DNA of 8,922 nucleotides from Oligosphaeraceae bacterium (GTDB taxonomy: Bacteria > Verrucomicrobiota > Lentisphaeria > Oligosphaerales > Oligosphaeraceae). The notes beneath the pieces were generated by a model. The model worked only from the letters and a program-made list of their open reading frames with translations. It made no database searches and was not told the DNA's origin. Positions 1 through 6,202 of the stretch are shown here, in pieces. Both the position numbers and the translations under genes were made by a program. Every line of letters starts with the position of its first letter. The first letter of the stretch is position 1. Where the stretch lies: NCBI GenBank assembly GCA_012515455.1, contig JAAYYJ010000338.1, forward strand, positions 1-8,922, given 5' to 3'.

Positions 1-2
1 CC

Positions 3-104
3 CCCCGCGGCTGGACAACGCCGGAAGCGAAATTATCAAAAAATCCAGCTGCTCTGATGCAAGACCTGCTGCTGCTGGGGCTGGCGCGGCCGGGCCAGGA
101 TTGA
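3..104 (+). CDS. Possible C-terminal end of an unidentified plus-strand protein (partial)
   Basis: The third frame is open from the left edge to a TGA at 102-104 and gives 33 residues ending in LLLLGLARPGQD. The other two plus frames stop at 55-57 and at about 119-121. The peptide has a helix-like stretch (NPAALMQDLLLLGLARPG) that looks like a natural protein tail, but it is too short to assign to a family. If real, this gene converges on the minus-strand cluster, and the two would share the spacer that follows. It could equally be chance: no start, ribosome binding site or domain is visible inside the window. Confidence 0.35.
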   Translation, partial: PRGWTTPEAKLSKNPAALMQDLLLLGLARPGQD

Positions 105-293
105 TGATTCTTTTCTGGTAAAAGGATGGAAAATCCAAGAGTTTTCAGGAAACTGCATTTTCCGCCTGGACAGTAGAGGCTGAAGCGGTTACTTTTTCCC
201 TGCGCCATTTTGGTGGGCTCTCAGCCCACCCTACCGAGGGGGGCCTCCATACCCGTTATGGACGCGCGCGCGAGAGAGCGGGGGCTCTAAGGT
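105..293. other. Non-coding spacer with a REP-like hairpin
   Basis: No convincing gene lies here. The left part (about 105-200) is AT-richer than its surroundings and has loose GGAAAA/TTTTCC inverted repeats (128-133 with 158-163, or with TTTTC at 142-146) but no clear intrinsic terminator. The perfect hairpin at 212-230 is listed separately. An alternating CG run lies near 263-271. A short inverted repeat, AGAGC-GGGG-GCTCT, sits at 275-288 just before the tandem array. Confidence 0.6.
205..235 (-). repeat. REP-like palindromic element
   Basis: GGTGGGCT (212-219) and AGCCCACC (223-230) form a perfect 8-bp stem with a 3-base CTC loop. Read on the minus strand it is GGTAGGGTGGGCT, a short loop, then AGCCCACC. 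Elements with a GTAGGGTGGGC head and a matching GCCCACC arm are widespread interspersed palindromes in bacterial genomes, and some are mobilised by RAYT (REP-associated tyrosine) transposases. No U-run follows on either strand, so a plain intrinsic terminator is unlikely. Its position beyond the last minus-strand gene fits the usual REP location at 3' ends. The REP assignment is by resemblance; only one clear copy is visible here. Confidence 0.5.
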
Positions 294-769
294 GCAGTCC
301 GGGGGTGGCCGCAGTGCCGGTTCCTGGTCACTGGCGCGCACTGTGCTGCCCGCATAGGCCTGGGTGGCGTGCGGTCCGGGTCTGGTCGCAGTGCCGGTTC
401 CTGGTCACTGGCCGCACTGTGCTGCCCGCATCGGCCTTGGTGTCGCGCGGTCCGGGTCTGGCCGCAGTGGCGATTTGCAGATACTGGCGCGCACTGTGCT
501 GCCCGCATAGGCCTGGGTGGCGTGCGGTCCGGGTCTGGCCGCAGTGGCGATCTAGCATTTTCAGCGCAGCGTCCTGGGCGGAGATTTCGATCGGGCAGCC
601 AGGAATAGAGGATTACGCCGAGGAACAATACGTTGAAGAGGCACAACAAGAACCAGCCGAGCATTTTTTGCCGCCGATTTTGCAAGTGCCATATCAGGCG
701 GATAAAAGCGTAATTGGACAAAGTCAGATACATAATCGGACTCAATATCCTCGCCACCATGTGCAACAT
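287..769 (-). CDS. Small two-helix membrane protein running into the 77-bp repeat array
   Basis: The ATG at 769 lies 7 bases after AGGAG in a purine-rich AGAGGAGAG tract. This is as good a site as that of the membrane protein gene upstream, and it supports a real gene. The first 60 or so residues give two membrane helices, about residues 8-30 (ILSPIMYLTLSNYAFIRLIW) and 36-58 (MLGWFLLCLFNVLFLGVILY), joined by the basic turn NRRQK. From about residue 73 the frame enters the tandem array and the translation becomes a Pro/Arg/Cys-rich repeat (for example LRPDPDRTPPRPMRAA, twice, 51 residues apart) until TAG at 287-289. That tail is very unlikely to be an original protein domain. TGA (563-561) and TAG (554-552) lie in another frame just before the array, so a single-base indel could restore a product of about 70 residues. 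It sits 122 bases after the sulfatase on the same strand. The family is not recognised. Confidence 0.55.
   Translation of the reverse strand: MLHMVARILSPIMYLTLSNYAFIRLIWHLQNRRQKMLGWFLLCLFNVLFLGVILYSWLPDRNLRPGRCAENARSPLRPDPDRTPPRPMRAAQCAPVSANRHCGQTRTARHQGRCGQHSAASDQEPALRPDPDRTPPRPMRAAQCAPVTRNRHCGHPRTAP
294..551. repeat. Tandem array of about 3.4 copies of a 77-bp unit
   Basis: The units are 294-370 (77 bp), 371-446 (76 bp), 447-523 (77 bp) and a partial one at 524-551. Each begins GCGGTCCGGG (GCAGTCCGGG in the first). The full units carry CGCACTGTGCTGCCCGCAT and then a GGCCT(G/T)GGTG(G/T)CG(T/C) segment. Units 1 and 2 share the core GTGCCGGTTCCTGGTCACTGG. Unit 3 has a different core, GTGGCGATTTGCAGATACTGG, and the partial unit 4 begins like unit 3 (GTGGCGAT). 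Within a unit, CGCAGTG(C) can pair with the downstream (G)CACTGTG, allowing a G-U pair, and this pairing survives in all three full units. The unit length is not a multiple of three and one unit is a base shorter, so the array did not evolve as an in-frame protein repeat. There are no regular unique spacers, so it is not CRISPR. Confidence 0.88.
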
Positions 770-774
770 CGTCT

Positions 775-783
775 CTCTCCTCT
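775..783 (-). promoter_or_regulatory. Ribosome binding site of the small membrane protein
   Basis: On the minus strand this reads AGAGGAGAG, with the AGGAG core (777-781) 7 bases before the ATG at 769. It is what decides the start at 769 rather than the in-frame ATGs at 799 or 760. Confidence 0.65.
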
Positions 784-891
784 TTGCGCCAGGCGGCACC
801 CGGCCGATATCCGCATCATTTTACTTCGTTCGGCAGGAAAAGGGCGGCAGTGGGAGAGCGCATCGGGGGCTCTATGGTTCCGCGGGGGAGG

Positions 892-2226
892 TTATTCATA
901 TTCCCATTTATGTCGCCAGGGATCATTGGTTCGCTGCTGGAAATCCTGCATTTTGGAGCAAAATTCGTGGATCATCTTCTGGTATTCCGGCTCTTCGGCC
1001 AGGTTGTGCAGTTCATCTGGATCAACCTCCAGATCAAACAATTCGAAACGAGGATGATGCAAATAATCCTCCAGGGAGCGTTTGCCGAGATGCTGTGACC
1101 TGGCGTTCCGGGCCTGCTGCCAGACGGCGGAATTCCAGAGGTCAGAGGCGAATGAATAGGTCAGCGGGTGGGCGATGTTCCAGATGAATTTATAGCGCGA
1201 GGTGCGGATGGCCCGCATGGGGTAGTAGTTGGTCACTTCGTGAAAGGTATGCGAGGCAAAGACTTCCGCTCTGGCCGCGGCCGGCGAGGTGTCCCGGAAA
1301 CTGTGCCCGTGCAGCTCGCCCGGCGGAGCAGTGGCGGCGAAGTCAAGCAGAGTAGGCATGATATCCACCCAGCTGATCAGGTTCTCACAACGACTGCCAG
1401 CATCCACCTGACCGGGTTTTTTCAGCAGGCAGGGCAGGCGTATCCCAGGCTCATACAGAGTAGTTTTGGCGCAGGGGAAGGCCGCGCCGTTGTCAGAGAC
1501 ATAGATGATCACGGTATCTTCGTACTTGTCGTACTGCCGCAGAATAGCGAGCAGGCGGCCGATGCCGCGGTCCAGCCTGGCGATGGATTGGTAGTACTGG
1601 GCCAGTTCCAGACGAGTGGGGAGGTCGTCGTTGAGAAATGGCGGTACTGCAATCTCTGCCGGAGTAAATCTGCTTTCCCGGTCTCCCGGGAAATCTTGGG
1701 CGGGGTTGCCGAAATGATTTATTTTCAAGCCCTCGTGCAGATGATGTTCAGCGCTGCGGTGCGGGTTCAGGGAGCACCAGTAGAGGAAGAACGGGCTGCT
1801 GCTTTCGGCAATGAATCCGCGGCAGTTCTCCGACATGGCCACATCATCGCGGTTGGCACCAGGAAGGTTTACCTGAAACGGATACTGCTCCAGGGGGGCA
1901 TAATGGGTTTTGCCGATCCGGCCGGTCCGGTAGCCGGCCAGGTTCAGGCAGGCCGGAAGGGTGGTGATGCCTTGGAACAGGGAAAAATGGTGCTGGGCAT
2001 GGGTATGGCCATAGGTCCCGTTGGCGTGGTTGTACAGCCCGGTCAGAATGACGGAGCGGCTGGCGGCGCAGGAAGCCGAGGTGCAGAAAGCGTTGCTGAA
2101 AGTCACCGAGTCTGCGGACAAGGAATCCAGGTGCGGAGTCCTGGCTTGGGGATTCCCATAACAACCCATGGTTTCACGACCATGATCATCGGCGACCAGC
2201 AACACAATATTGGGCAGTTTGGACAT
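892..2226 (-). CDS. Sulfatase, similar to N-sulfoglucosamine sulfohydrolase (heparan N-sulfatase)
   Basis: This 444-residue type I sulfatase hydrolyses sulfate esters or sulfamates using formylglycine and a divalent metal. Visible motifs are NIVLLVADDHG (metal-binding D13/D14), C53-AASR (C53 is the residue converted to formylglycine), TGRIGKTHYAP with K106, LNPHR with H156, and VSDNG with metal-ligand D245/N246. The match to SGSH extends well beyond the core: LTGLYNHANGTYGHTH, FHEVTNYYPMRAIRTSRYK and a C-terminal TNDPW all have counterparts in the human enzyme. Sulfamidase activity on glucosamine N-sulfate is therefore possible, but bacterial members may use other sulfated sugars. There is no signal peptide, so it is probably cytoplasmic. 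Alanine replaces the usual proline in CxPxR. This CxAxR form is accepted by radical-SAM anaerobic maturases, which suggests an anaerobe. The start is the ATG at 2226, with AGGAA 10 bases upstream. The membrane protein gene lies 116 bases upstream. Confidence 0.93.
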   Translation of the reverse strand: MSKLPNIVLLVADDHGRETMGCYGNPQARTPHLDSLSADSVTFSNAFCTSASCAASRSVILTGLYNHANGTYGHTHAQHHFSLFQGITTLPACLNLAGYRTGRIGKTHYAPLEQYPFQVNLPGANRDDVAMSENCRGFIAESSSPFFLYWCSLNPHRSAEHHLHEGLKINHFGNPAQDFPGDRESRFTPAEIAVPPFLNDDLPTRLELAQYYQSIARLDRGIGRLLAILRQYDKYEDTVIIYVSDNGAAFPCAKTTLYEPGIRLPCLLKKPGQVDAGSRCENLISWVDIMPTLLDFAATAPPGELHGHSFRDTSPAAARAEVFASHTFHEVTNYYPMRAIRTSRYKFIWNIAHPLTYSFASDLWNSAVWQQARNARSQHLGKRSLEDYLHHPRFELFDLEVDPDELHNLAEEPEYQKMIHEFCSKMQDFQQRTNDPWRHKWEYE

Positions 2227-2342
2227 GATATTCGTATTCCTGTGATGGTTTATCTTGCTGCATTGTGCGGGATGGTTTCAGGAAATGTCGTACGCTGTAG
2301 GAGCCCACGGGGGCGGCAGGCAGCACCGGCAGGCCGCAGCAG
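2227..2342. other. Spacer between membrane protein and sulfatase genes
   Basis: This 116-base gap contains no gene. It is GC-rich near the membrane protein stop, with a weak GCGGC/GCCGC inverted repeat, and becomes AT-richer just before the sulfatase start. I see no convincing terminator or promoter, so read-through from the upstream genes is plausible. A separate promoter for the sulfatase cannot be excluded. Confidence 0.5.
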
Positions 2343-4280
2343 TCAATCGGCCGGGATGGTGCTGACCGGGCCAGTGAGGACGGTGAATTCGCAGCGCCAC
2401 TGCGGTTTGTCGCGGTGCAGTTCAGCGGCGCCGGCAGAGGACAGCCGGTATCCCTGCGCCTGATACTGATGGGTCACTTCGCCCTGCTGGTCGCCAGACC
2501 CCGGCGGGGACTGCAGCAATCCGACGGTGTAGTTGAAGGCACGGCCGGTAAAAGGGTCGACCGGCAGGTCGCAGTCTGGCAGTGCCTCCAGGGAGGCAGG
2601 AGGATTGCCCTGATGCTGCCGGCGGTATTTCTCCACCTCCAGGGCCACTATGGCCAGGCGCAGGGTGGCCTGCCGGGTATGGCTCTTGAGCATAACCAGG
2701 GGCAGGGTCGGGACCAGCATTTTGGTCAGGATGGCGGCTGCCGGGAGGTCAGCGCGGAGATTGAGCAATTGCTGCAGCCGGCCATCCTGCCGGGTTTTCC
2801 AGTAATCCTGTCCCTGCCCGGCGTATTCAAGCATCTCCCGCATCGTCTTCAGATAGGTGACATAATCCTGCTGGAAGAACGCGGACCAGAAATTGGCCAC
2901 AGTTCTCCGATTGCTGCCGCCGCCGGTATGGAAGACCTGGATGAAGTTTTCCCGGCCGAAAGCCACCTCGCTGCCCAGAACTTGACTGAGCCGGGCCGGG
3001 CAGCGTTTTTCCCGGTCTTGGAGCTCCAAAGCGAGGGCAGTCAGCTCCGCCTCGGTCAGCTGTCCGGCACTGAGAATCCGCTGCAGGCTGCCCAGGCTCT
3101 GGCTGTCGCAGGAATCGGACACCAGATACGCAGTCAGCGTACTGCAGTCCTGGCGCAACGTTTCGCAGATGCGGTCATTGAGTTGGCAGAGCGCCCAGGC
3201 CTGCGCCGGGTCACCCTGGTCGAGGGCGGCAATAATGCGGCAGGTGTACCGCTTACAGATTCCCCGCAGGGTGGAAAAATCAGATATTGGATCATCACTG
3301 AACGGGTCCTGGAAGTTGCGCTTGCTTTTCAGGGGCGGTTCGAGTTGTGCCAGAGCGTCGTCCCGGGTAAAAACCGCGGTCAGCTCCTGCAGCAGTCCTG
3401 ACAGTCGTGCGGCGGCCTGGGGCGGCAAAGGCCAGGGCGACGAGGAATGCGCGGTTGCCGGCAAGGCCGGCACGGCGGGCGGATTTTCCAGATAGGACAC
3501 GAAATCCGGATTCGGTTCCCTACCGGCGTAATAGGCGTCTTCGATTTCCGCCAGGCTGAGCCGCACGGGCAGCCCACGGGAGTGCATGTCGCTGATGATG
3601 GCCTCGGCCTGACTTTCCCGCACGGTAATGGCCAGCAGTGGCACGAAATATGCGCTCAGCGCGGCCAACAGCAGCAGCCCTGCGGTGGCCCAGGCCCGGG
3701 GCTGCACTTTGGCCTCGGCCAGGCGGATGCAGACCGTCAGCAGGAGCAGGAACTGCCCCAGCAGCAACAGCAGCAGGATGCTCCCCCACCAGTTCGAGCT
3801 GGCAGCAAACCACCCGGCAGTACCAGCCGAATCAGACACTGACAACAGCAGGCCCCCCAAAAGGCAAGTGCCGGCCCGCAGCCACGCGAGCAGGACCGCC
3901 GCGGCGTAGACTGCCTTGCCCCGGCGCCGGGCCGGGGCAAGGATCAGCGGCGGCAACAGGAGCAGGTCCAGCGGCGGCAGCAGATAGAGCCAGAACAGGC
4001 GTGACCAGCGGCAGGACTGCTCCGCCGGCAGTCGGTGCCAGAGCTCCCGGAAGAAGAGCACCTGCTGAGCACGTGCGAGCAGTTCCACGGCGAGCAGCAG
4101 CAGTGCAGTCAGGCCCAAAATGCAGGCCCAGATAGGCATCTGGGCTTTTGCGGCAGGGATTTGCCAGCCAAGAACCCAGAGCAGGAACACGGGAGCGAGG
4201 CACTGGCAGGTCCGGGCCAGGCACAGCCAGTTGAGCATTGCGTTGAGACGGTCAGACAACGATGCTGAAGCGTCAGGCAT
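2343..4280 (-). CDS. Polytopic membrane protein of unknown function with a pseudopilin-like C-terminal motif
   Basis: The protein has 645 residues in two parts. Residues about 24-220 contain roughly six hydrophobic helices (near 24-44, 48-69, 94-116, 123-147, 166-187 and 198-220). The rest is soluble, with a helical middle (about 336-425: LRGICKRYTCRIIAALDQGD, then AWALCQLNDRICETLRQ and LGSLQRILSAGQLTEAEL). Near the C-terminus is ATLRLAIVALEVEKYRRQHQ, then NPPASLEALPDCDLPVDPFTG and YRLSSAG. That last pattern (a helix ending KYRRQHQG, a proline-rich turn, then a VDPFTG-type strand) recalls the globular part of GspG-type pseudopilins, and I recall it at the end of many uncharacterised PVC membrane proteins. 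There is no prepilin leader at the N-terminus, so this is not itself a secreted pseudopilin. The start ATG at 4280 has AGGAG 7 bases upstream. It begins 25 bases after the fucosidase ends, so the two are very likely co-transcribed. A role in sensing, uptake or processing of glycans is only inference from context. Confidence 0.85.
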   Translation of the reverse strand: MPDASASLSDRLNAMLNWLCLARTCQCLAPVFLLWVLGWQIPAAKAQMPIWACILGLTALLLLAVELLARAQQVLFFRELWHRLPAEQSCRWSRLFWLYLLPPLDLLLLPPLILAPARRRGKAVYAAAVLLAWLRAGTCLLGGLLLSVSDSAGTAGWFAASSNWWGSILLLLLLGQFLLLLTVCIRLAEAKVQPRAWATAGLLLLAALSAYFVPLLAITVRESQAEAIISDMHSRGLPVRLSLAEIEDAYYAGREPNPDFVSYLENPPAVPALPATAHSSSPWPLPPQAAARLSGLLQELTAVFTRDDALAQLEPPLKSKRNFQDPFSDDPISDFSTLRGICKRYTCRIIAALDQGDPAQAWALCQLNDRICETLRQDCSTLTAYLVSDSCDSQSLGSLQRILSAGQLTEAELTALALELQDREKRCPARLSQVLGSEVAFGRENFIQVFHTGGGSNRRTVANFWSAFFQQDYVTYLKTMREMLEYAGQGQDYWKTRQDGRLQQLLNLRADLPAAAILTKMLVPTLPLVMLKSHTRQATLRLAIVALEVEKYRRQHQGNPPASLEALPDCDLPVDPFTGRAFNYTVGLLQSPPGSGDQQGEVTHQYQAQGYRLSSAGAAELHRDKPQWRCEFTVLTGPVSTIPAD

Positions 4281-4285
4281 CGGAA

Positions 4286-4294
4286 TTCTCCTCT
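4286..4294 (-). promoter_or_regulatory. Ribosome binding site of the membrane protein gene
   Basis: On the minus strand this reads AGAGGAGAA, with AGGAG 7 bases before the ATG at 4280. It lies in the 25-base gap after the fucosidase stop and supports both the start and independent loading of ribosomes within a shared transcript. Confidence 0.6.
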
Positions 4295-4305
4295 GCAGGT
4301 CCTGA

Positions 4306-5640
4306 TTATTTCTGCCGGTCCTGGAAGATGACCTTGACCACGTCGGTGGTGTGGTGATTATGCTCCCAGGGCAGGACGAATTTCAGCTGCCGGTTCTGGT
4401 AGGTGAAGGGCAGCGGGGTGCCGTCAAAAAGCTGTACCGCCTGGGGGCGGTCGACATCCATCAGCTCCAGGGGGAAATCGGTGCGCCAGTGCGCGTGCAG
4501 ATAGAACACGTTTCCTTTGATGGTCACCGGGACATTGGCCCGTTCCGGCCAGGGACCCGGCTCGACCCCGGACACGCTGTCCGAGTACTGGTCCATCCAG
4601 CCCTTGATTTCCTCCAGGCGGCGGTAGGCGATGGCGGGCATATCGCCGTCTGCCTGCGGTCCCATGTTGATCAGCAGATTCCCGCCCCAGGCGCGAATGC
4701 GGGAGAGTTCATAGCAGAACCAGCCGATGGGCCGGTAGCATTCCGATTTCATATATCCCCAGGCGCCCTCGGTGAAGACATGGCAGCACTCGAACCACTG
4801 CTCCGGAGGCATGCGCTCTTTGGGGAAATACGTCTCGCAACAGCGGAAGTCGCCGTATCCCAGTCCGCGGGTATTGAACACCATGCCCGGCTGCAGTGCG
4901 CGCATCTCCTGGTGGCTCATGGCGCCATCAATCGAGCCATCGAACCAGAGGAGGTCTATTTTCCCATAGCGGGTCAGCAGTTCGGTCAGCTGCCCGTGCA
5001 GATAAGCGCGGAAATCCTTCTGCACGGCCTCAGTCAGGGGGCGGCGCTTCTCAGGTTGGAAATCGATTCCCAGCTCAACGTCCGGGGAGAAAGAGAAGGA
5101 GGTGTAATCCTGGAGATAATACCAGTCCGGACCCGAGTAATACAGCCCGACCTTGAGGTCATGTTCGCGGCAGGCGGCCACAAATTCACCCACCAGGTCG
5201 CGCCCTTGGAGATGATTTTTGGTGCTGAAGTTGCCGCAGTCGCTGGGCCAGAGGGCGAAGCCGTCATGGTGCCGGGTGGTCAGCACGGCATAGCGGAAGC
5301 CGGCGCGCTTTGCGGCTGCCAGCCATTTGCCGGGGTTGAAATTCTCGGCCCGGAAATCTTTGGCCATGGCCCAGTAGCGTCGTGGCAGCATGGCGTGTCC
5401 CCACTCGCCGCAGGTGACCCTGTCATAGGAATGCGGTCCGGGGCACTTCAAGCCCCAGGACAATTCGATCGTGCCGTCGAGGGCGGAGAGGCCATAGTGG
5501 ATAAACAGCCCCAGTCCGGCGCCGTTAAACCATTGGGCCCCGGGATGATCATTCCGGGCAAAGCCCGCGGCTGGCGCGGCTTCCTGGTTGCCGATGATGC
5601 GGTGTTCTTTTTCCACCCGTGTTTTTACTTGCTCGGACAT
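4306..5640 (-). CDS. Alpha-L-fucosidase, glycoside hydrolase family 29
   Basis: This 444-residue enzyme should release terminal alpha-L-fucose by the retaining mechanism. Family landmarks in order are WFNGAGLGLFIHYGLSA (H48), GEWGH, FNPGKWLAAAKRAGFRYAVL, TTRHHDGFALWPS (H124/H125), HDLKVGLYYSGPDWY, IDLLWFDGSID with D234 as the expected nucleophile, and GGNLLINMGPQADG. The acid/base residue varies in GH29; E284 in WFECCHVFTEGAWGY lies where WETC-type members have theirs, and E269 is an alternative. After the barrel (to about residue 355) comes a short beta-rich C-terminal domain. I chose the ATG at 5640 because AGGAAG lies 6 bases upstream and the MSEQVK start fits the family. The frame stays open to 5784, but that extension is low-complexity and lacks a signal peptide. 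The protein has no signal peptide, so it is probably cytoplasmic and acts on imported oligosaccharides. It is the first gene of the minus-strand cluster. Confidence 0.95.
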   Translation of the reverse strand: MSEQVKTRVEKEHRIIGNQEAAPAAGFARNDHPGAQWFNGAGLGLFIHYGLSALDGTIELSWGLKCPGPHSYDRVTCGEWGHAMLPRRYWAMAKDFRAENFNPGKWLAAAKRAGFRYAVLTTRHHDGFALWPSDCGNFSTKNHLQGRDLVGEFVAACREHDLKVGLYYSGPDWYYLQDYTSFSFSPDVELGIDFQPEKRRPLTEAVQKDFRAYLHGQLTELLTRYGKIDLLWFDGSIDGAMSHQEMRALQPGMVFNTRGLGYGDFRCCETYFPKERMPPEQWFECCHVFTEGAWGYMKSECYRPIGWFCYELSRIRAWGGNLLINMGPQADGDMPAIAYRRLEEIKGWMDQYSDSVSGVEPGPWPERANVPVTIKGNVFYLHAHWRTDFPLELMDVDRPQAVQLFDGTPLPFTYQNRQLKFVLPWEHNHHTTDVVKVIFQDRQK

Positions 5641-5646
5641 GGTTGT

Positions 5647-5652
5647 CTTCCT
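5647..5652 (-). promoter_or_regulatory. Ribosome binding site of the fucosidase
   Basis: On the minus strand this reads AGGAAG, 6 bases before the ATG at 5640. It decides in favour of this start over the longer open frame reaching 5784. Confidence 0.6.
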
Positions 5653-5714
5653 GTTACTTGGTGAACATGTATGCGGACTCTGGCAGGGTTGCTGAGGCAG
5701 GAGTACTGCAGACG

Positions 5715-5759
5715 GGCCCGGCGGCTTCCGCTCTTCGGGCCGGCAATCAGGAATGCCGG
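5715..5759. repeat. Two overlapping stem-loops upstream of the fucosidase
   Basis: GGCCCG (5715-5720) pairs with CGGGCC (5736-5741) and encloses GCGG-CTT-CCGC (5721-5731), giving a 10-bp stem with a TCTT bulge. CCGGCA (5740-5745) pairs with TGCCGG (5754-5759) around an 8-base loop. The two structures share bases 5740-5741, so they cannot both form fully. They lie 75-119 bases upstream of the fucosidase ATG and would be in its leader if transcription starts further out. The function is unknown. Confidence 0.45.
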
Positions 5760-5986
5760 GGGATGCTCCGCTGGCCCGGCACAATGATCAGCAGGAATGC
5801 TGAAAAACATCTTCGGCGCCTGCATTGGCAGCGGATATTGCCGGGTGCAAAACCTTATCCCGGGGTTGAACCGGGGCGCTGGCTCAATTTGCTGTCTCAG
5901 GTCCATAGTCCGCAAGAATCTACGTTGCCGATGTACGGTTTGGAATGTAGCACTATCCGGCAGATTGTACAAGTCGCCGCCGGCAT

Positions 5987-6001
5987 TTCCCGGCCCGGGA
6001 A
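5987..6001. promoter_or_regulatory. GC-rich palindrome, candidate operator
   Basis: TTCCCGG-C-CCGGGAA is a perfect 7+1+7 inverted repeat about 207 bases before the decarboxylase start and 347 before the fucosidase start. Its central position in a divergent spacer fits a dimeric regulator site. With GC this high, chance or a weak hairpin is also possible. Confidence 0.3.
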
Positions 6002-6101
6002 GCGGAAAAAGACTCCGCCGGAATTCTTGCCTGCGGGCCTGCTGCCAACCGTGCTGGGGGCTGTGCATGGTGCCGGGGCCGTCGAATAACCGCACGCGGA
6101 T

Positions 6102-6180
6102 TTGCGCTACCCGGCATAAAGATTATATTATCCGATTCACGGCAAGGAAGAGTGGAATTTCAGTTCCATATTTTTATAAT
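6102..6180 (+). promoter_or_regulatory. Probable promoter region of the decarboxylase beta-subunit gene
   Basis: Two sigma-70-like candidates are visible. The first is TTGCGC (6102-6107), 16 bases, then TATATT (6124-6129). The second is a perfect TATAAT (6175-6180), which lacks a good -35 box but is placed to give a leader of about 20 bases. A small GGAA-TTTCAG-TTCC inverted repeat (6154-6167) overlaps where the -35 of the second would be. This AT-rich stretch stands out from its GC-rich surroundings. Confidence 0.4.
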
Positions 6181-6197
6181 ACAGCGATACAAATACC

Positions 6198-6202
6198 GGG
6201 AG
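6198..6202 (+). promoter_or_regulatory. Ribosome binding site of the decarboxylase beta-subunit gene
   Basis: GGGAG lies 6 bases before the ATG at 6209 and selects that start over the in-frame ATG at 6152, whose extension (MEFQFHIFIIQ) overlaps the promoter-like AT-rich region. Confidence 0.6.

Noticed and set aside
212..230. Intrinsic terminator for the minus-strand cluster
   Set aside because: The hairpin is strong but no U-run follows it on either strand; a REP-like element fits better.
263..271. Alternating CG run as a Z-DNA or regulatory element
   Set aside because: It is too short and too close to chance in GC-rich DNA to support a claim.
294..551. CRISPR array
   Set aside because: The units are directly tandem, about 77 bp, with no regular unique spacers, and no cas genes are nearby.
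1168..2463. Long plus-strand open frame opposite the sulfatase
   Set aside because: It is antisense to a clear sulfatase with all motifs. Long antisense frames are expected in GC-rich genes, and its translation shows no domain.
2415..3401. Long plus-strand open frame opposite the membrane protein
   Set aside because: The composition is low-complexity, with no ribosome binding site or recognisable domain. The minus-strand gene has a strong start signal and well-formed membrane helices.
4351..5664. Plus-strand open frame opposite the fucosidase
   Set aside because: It is the antisense shadow of a confident GH29 gene.
5641..5784. Longer N-terminus for the fucosidase (48 extra residues)
   Set aside because: The extension is Pro/Cys-rich, not signal-like, and the internal ATG at 5640 has a good ribosome binding site at the right distance.
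5619..6095. Overlapping open frames on both strands in the divergent spacer
   Set aside because: They overlap one another, look random in composition and have no ribosome binding site. I treat the region as non-coding.
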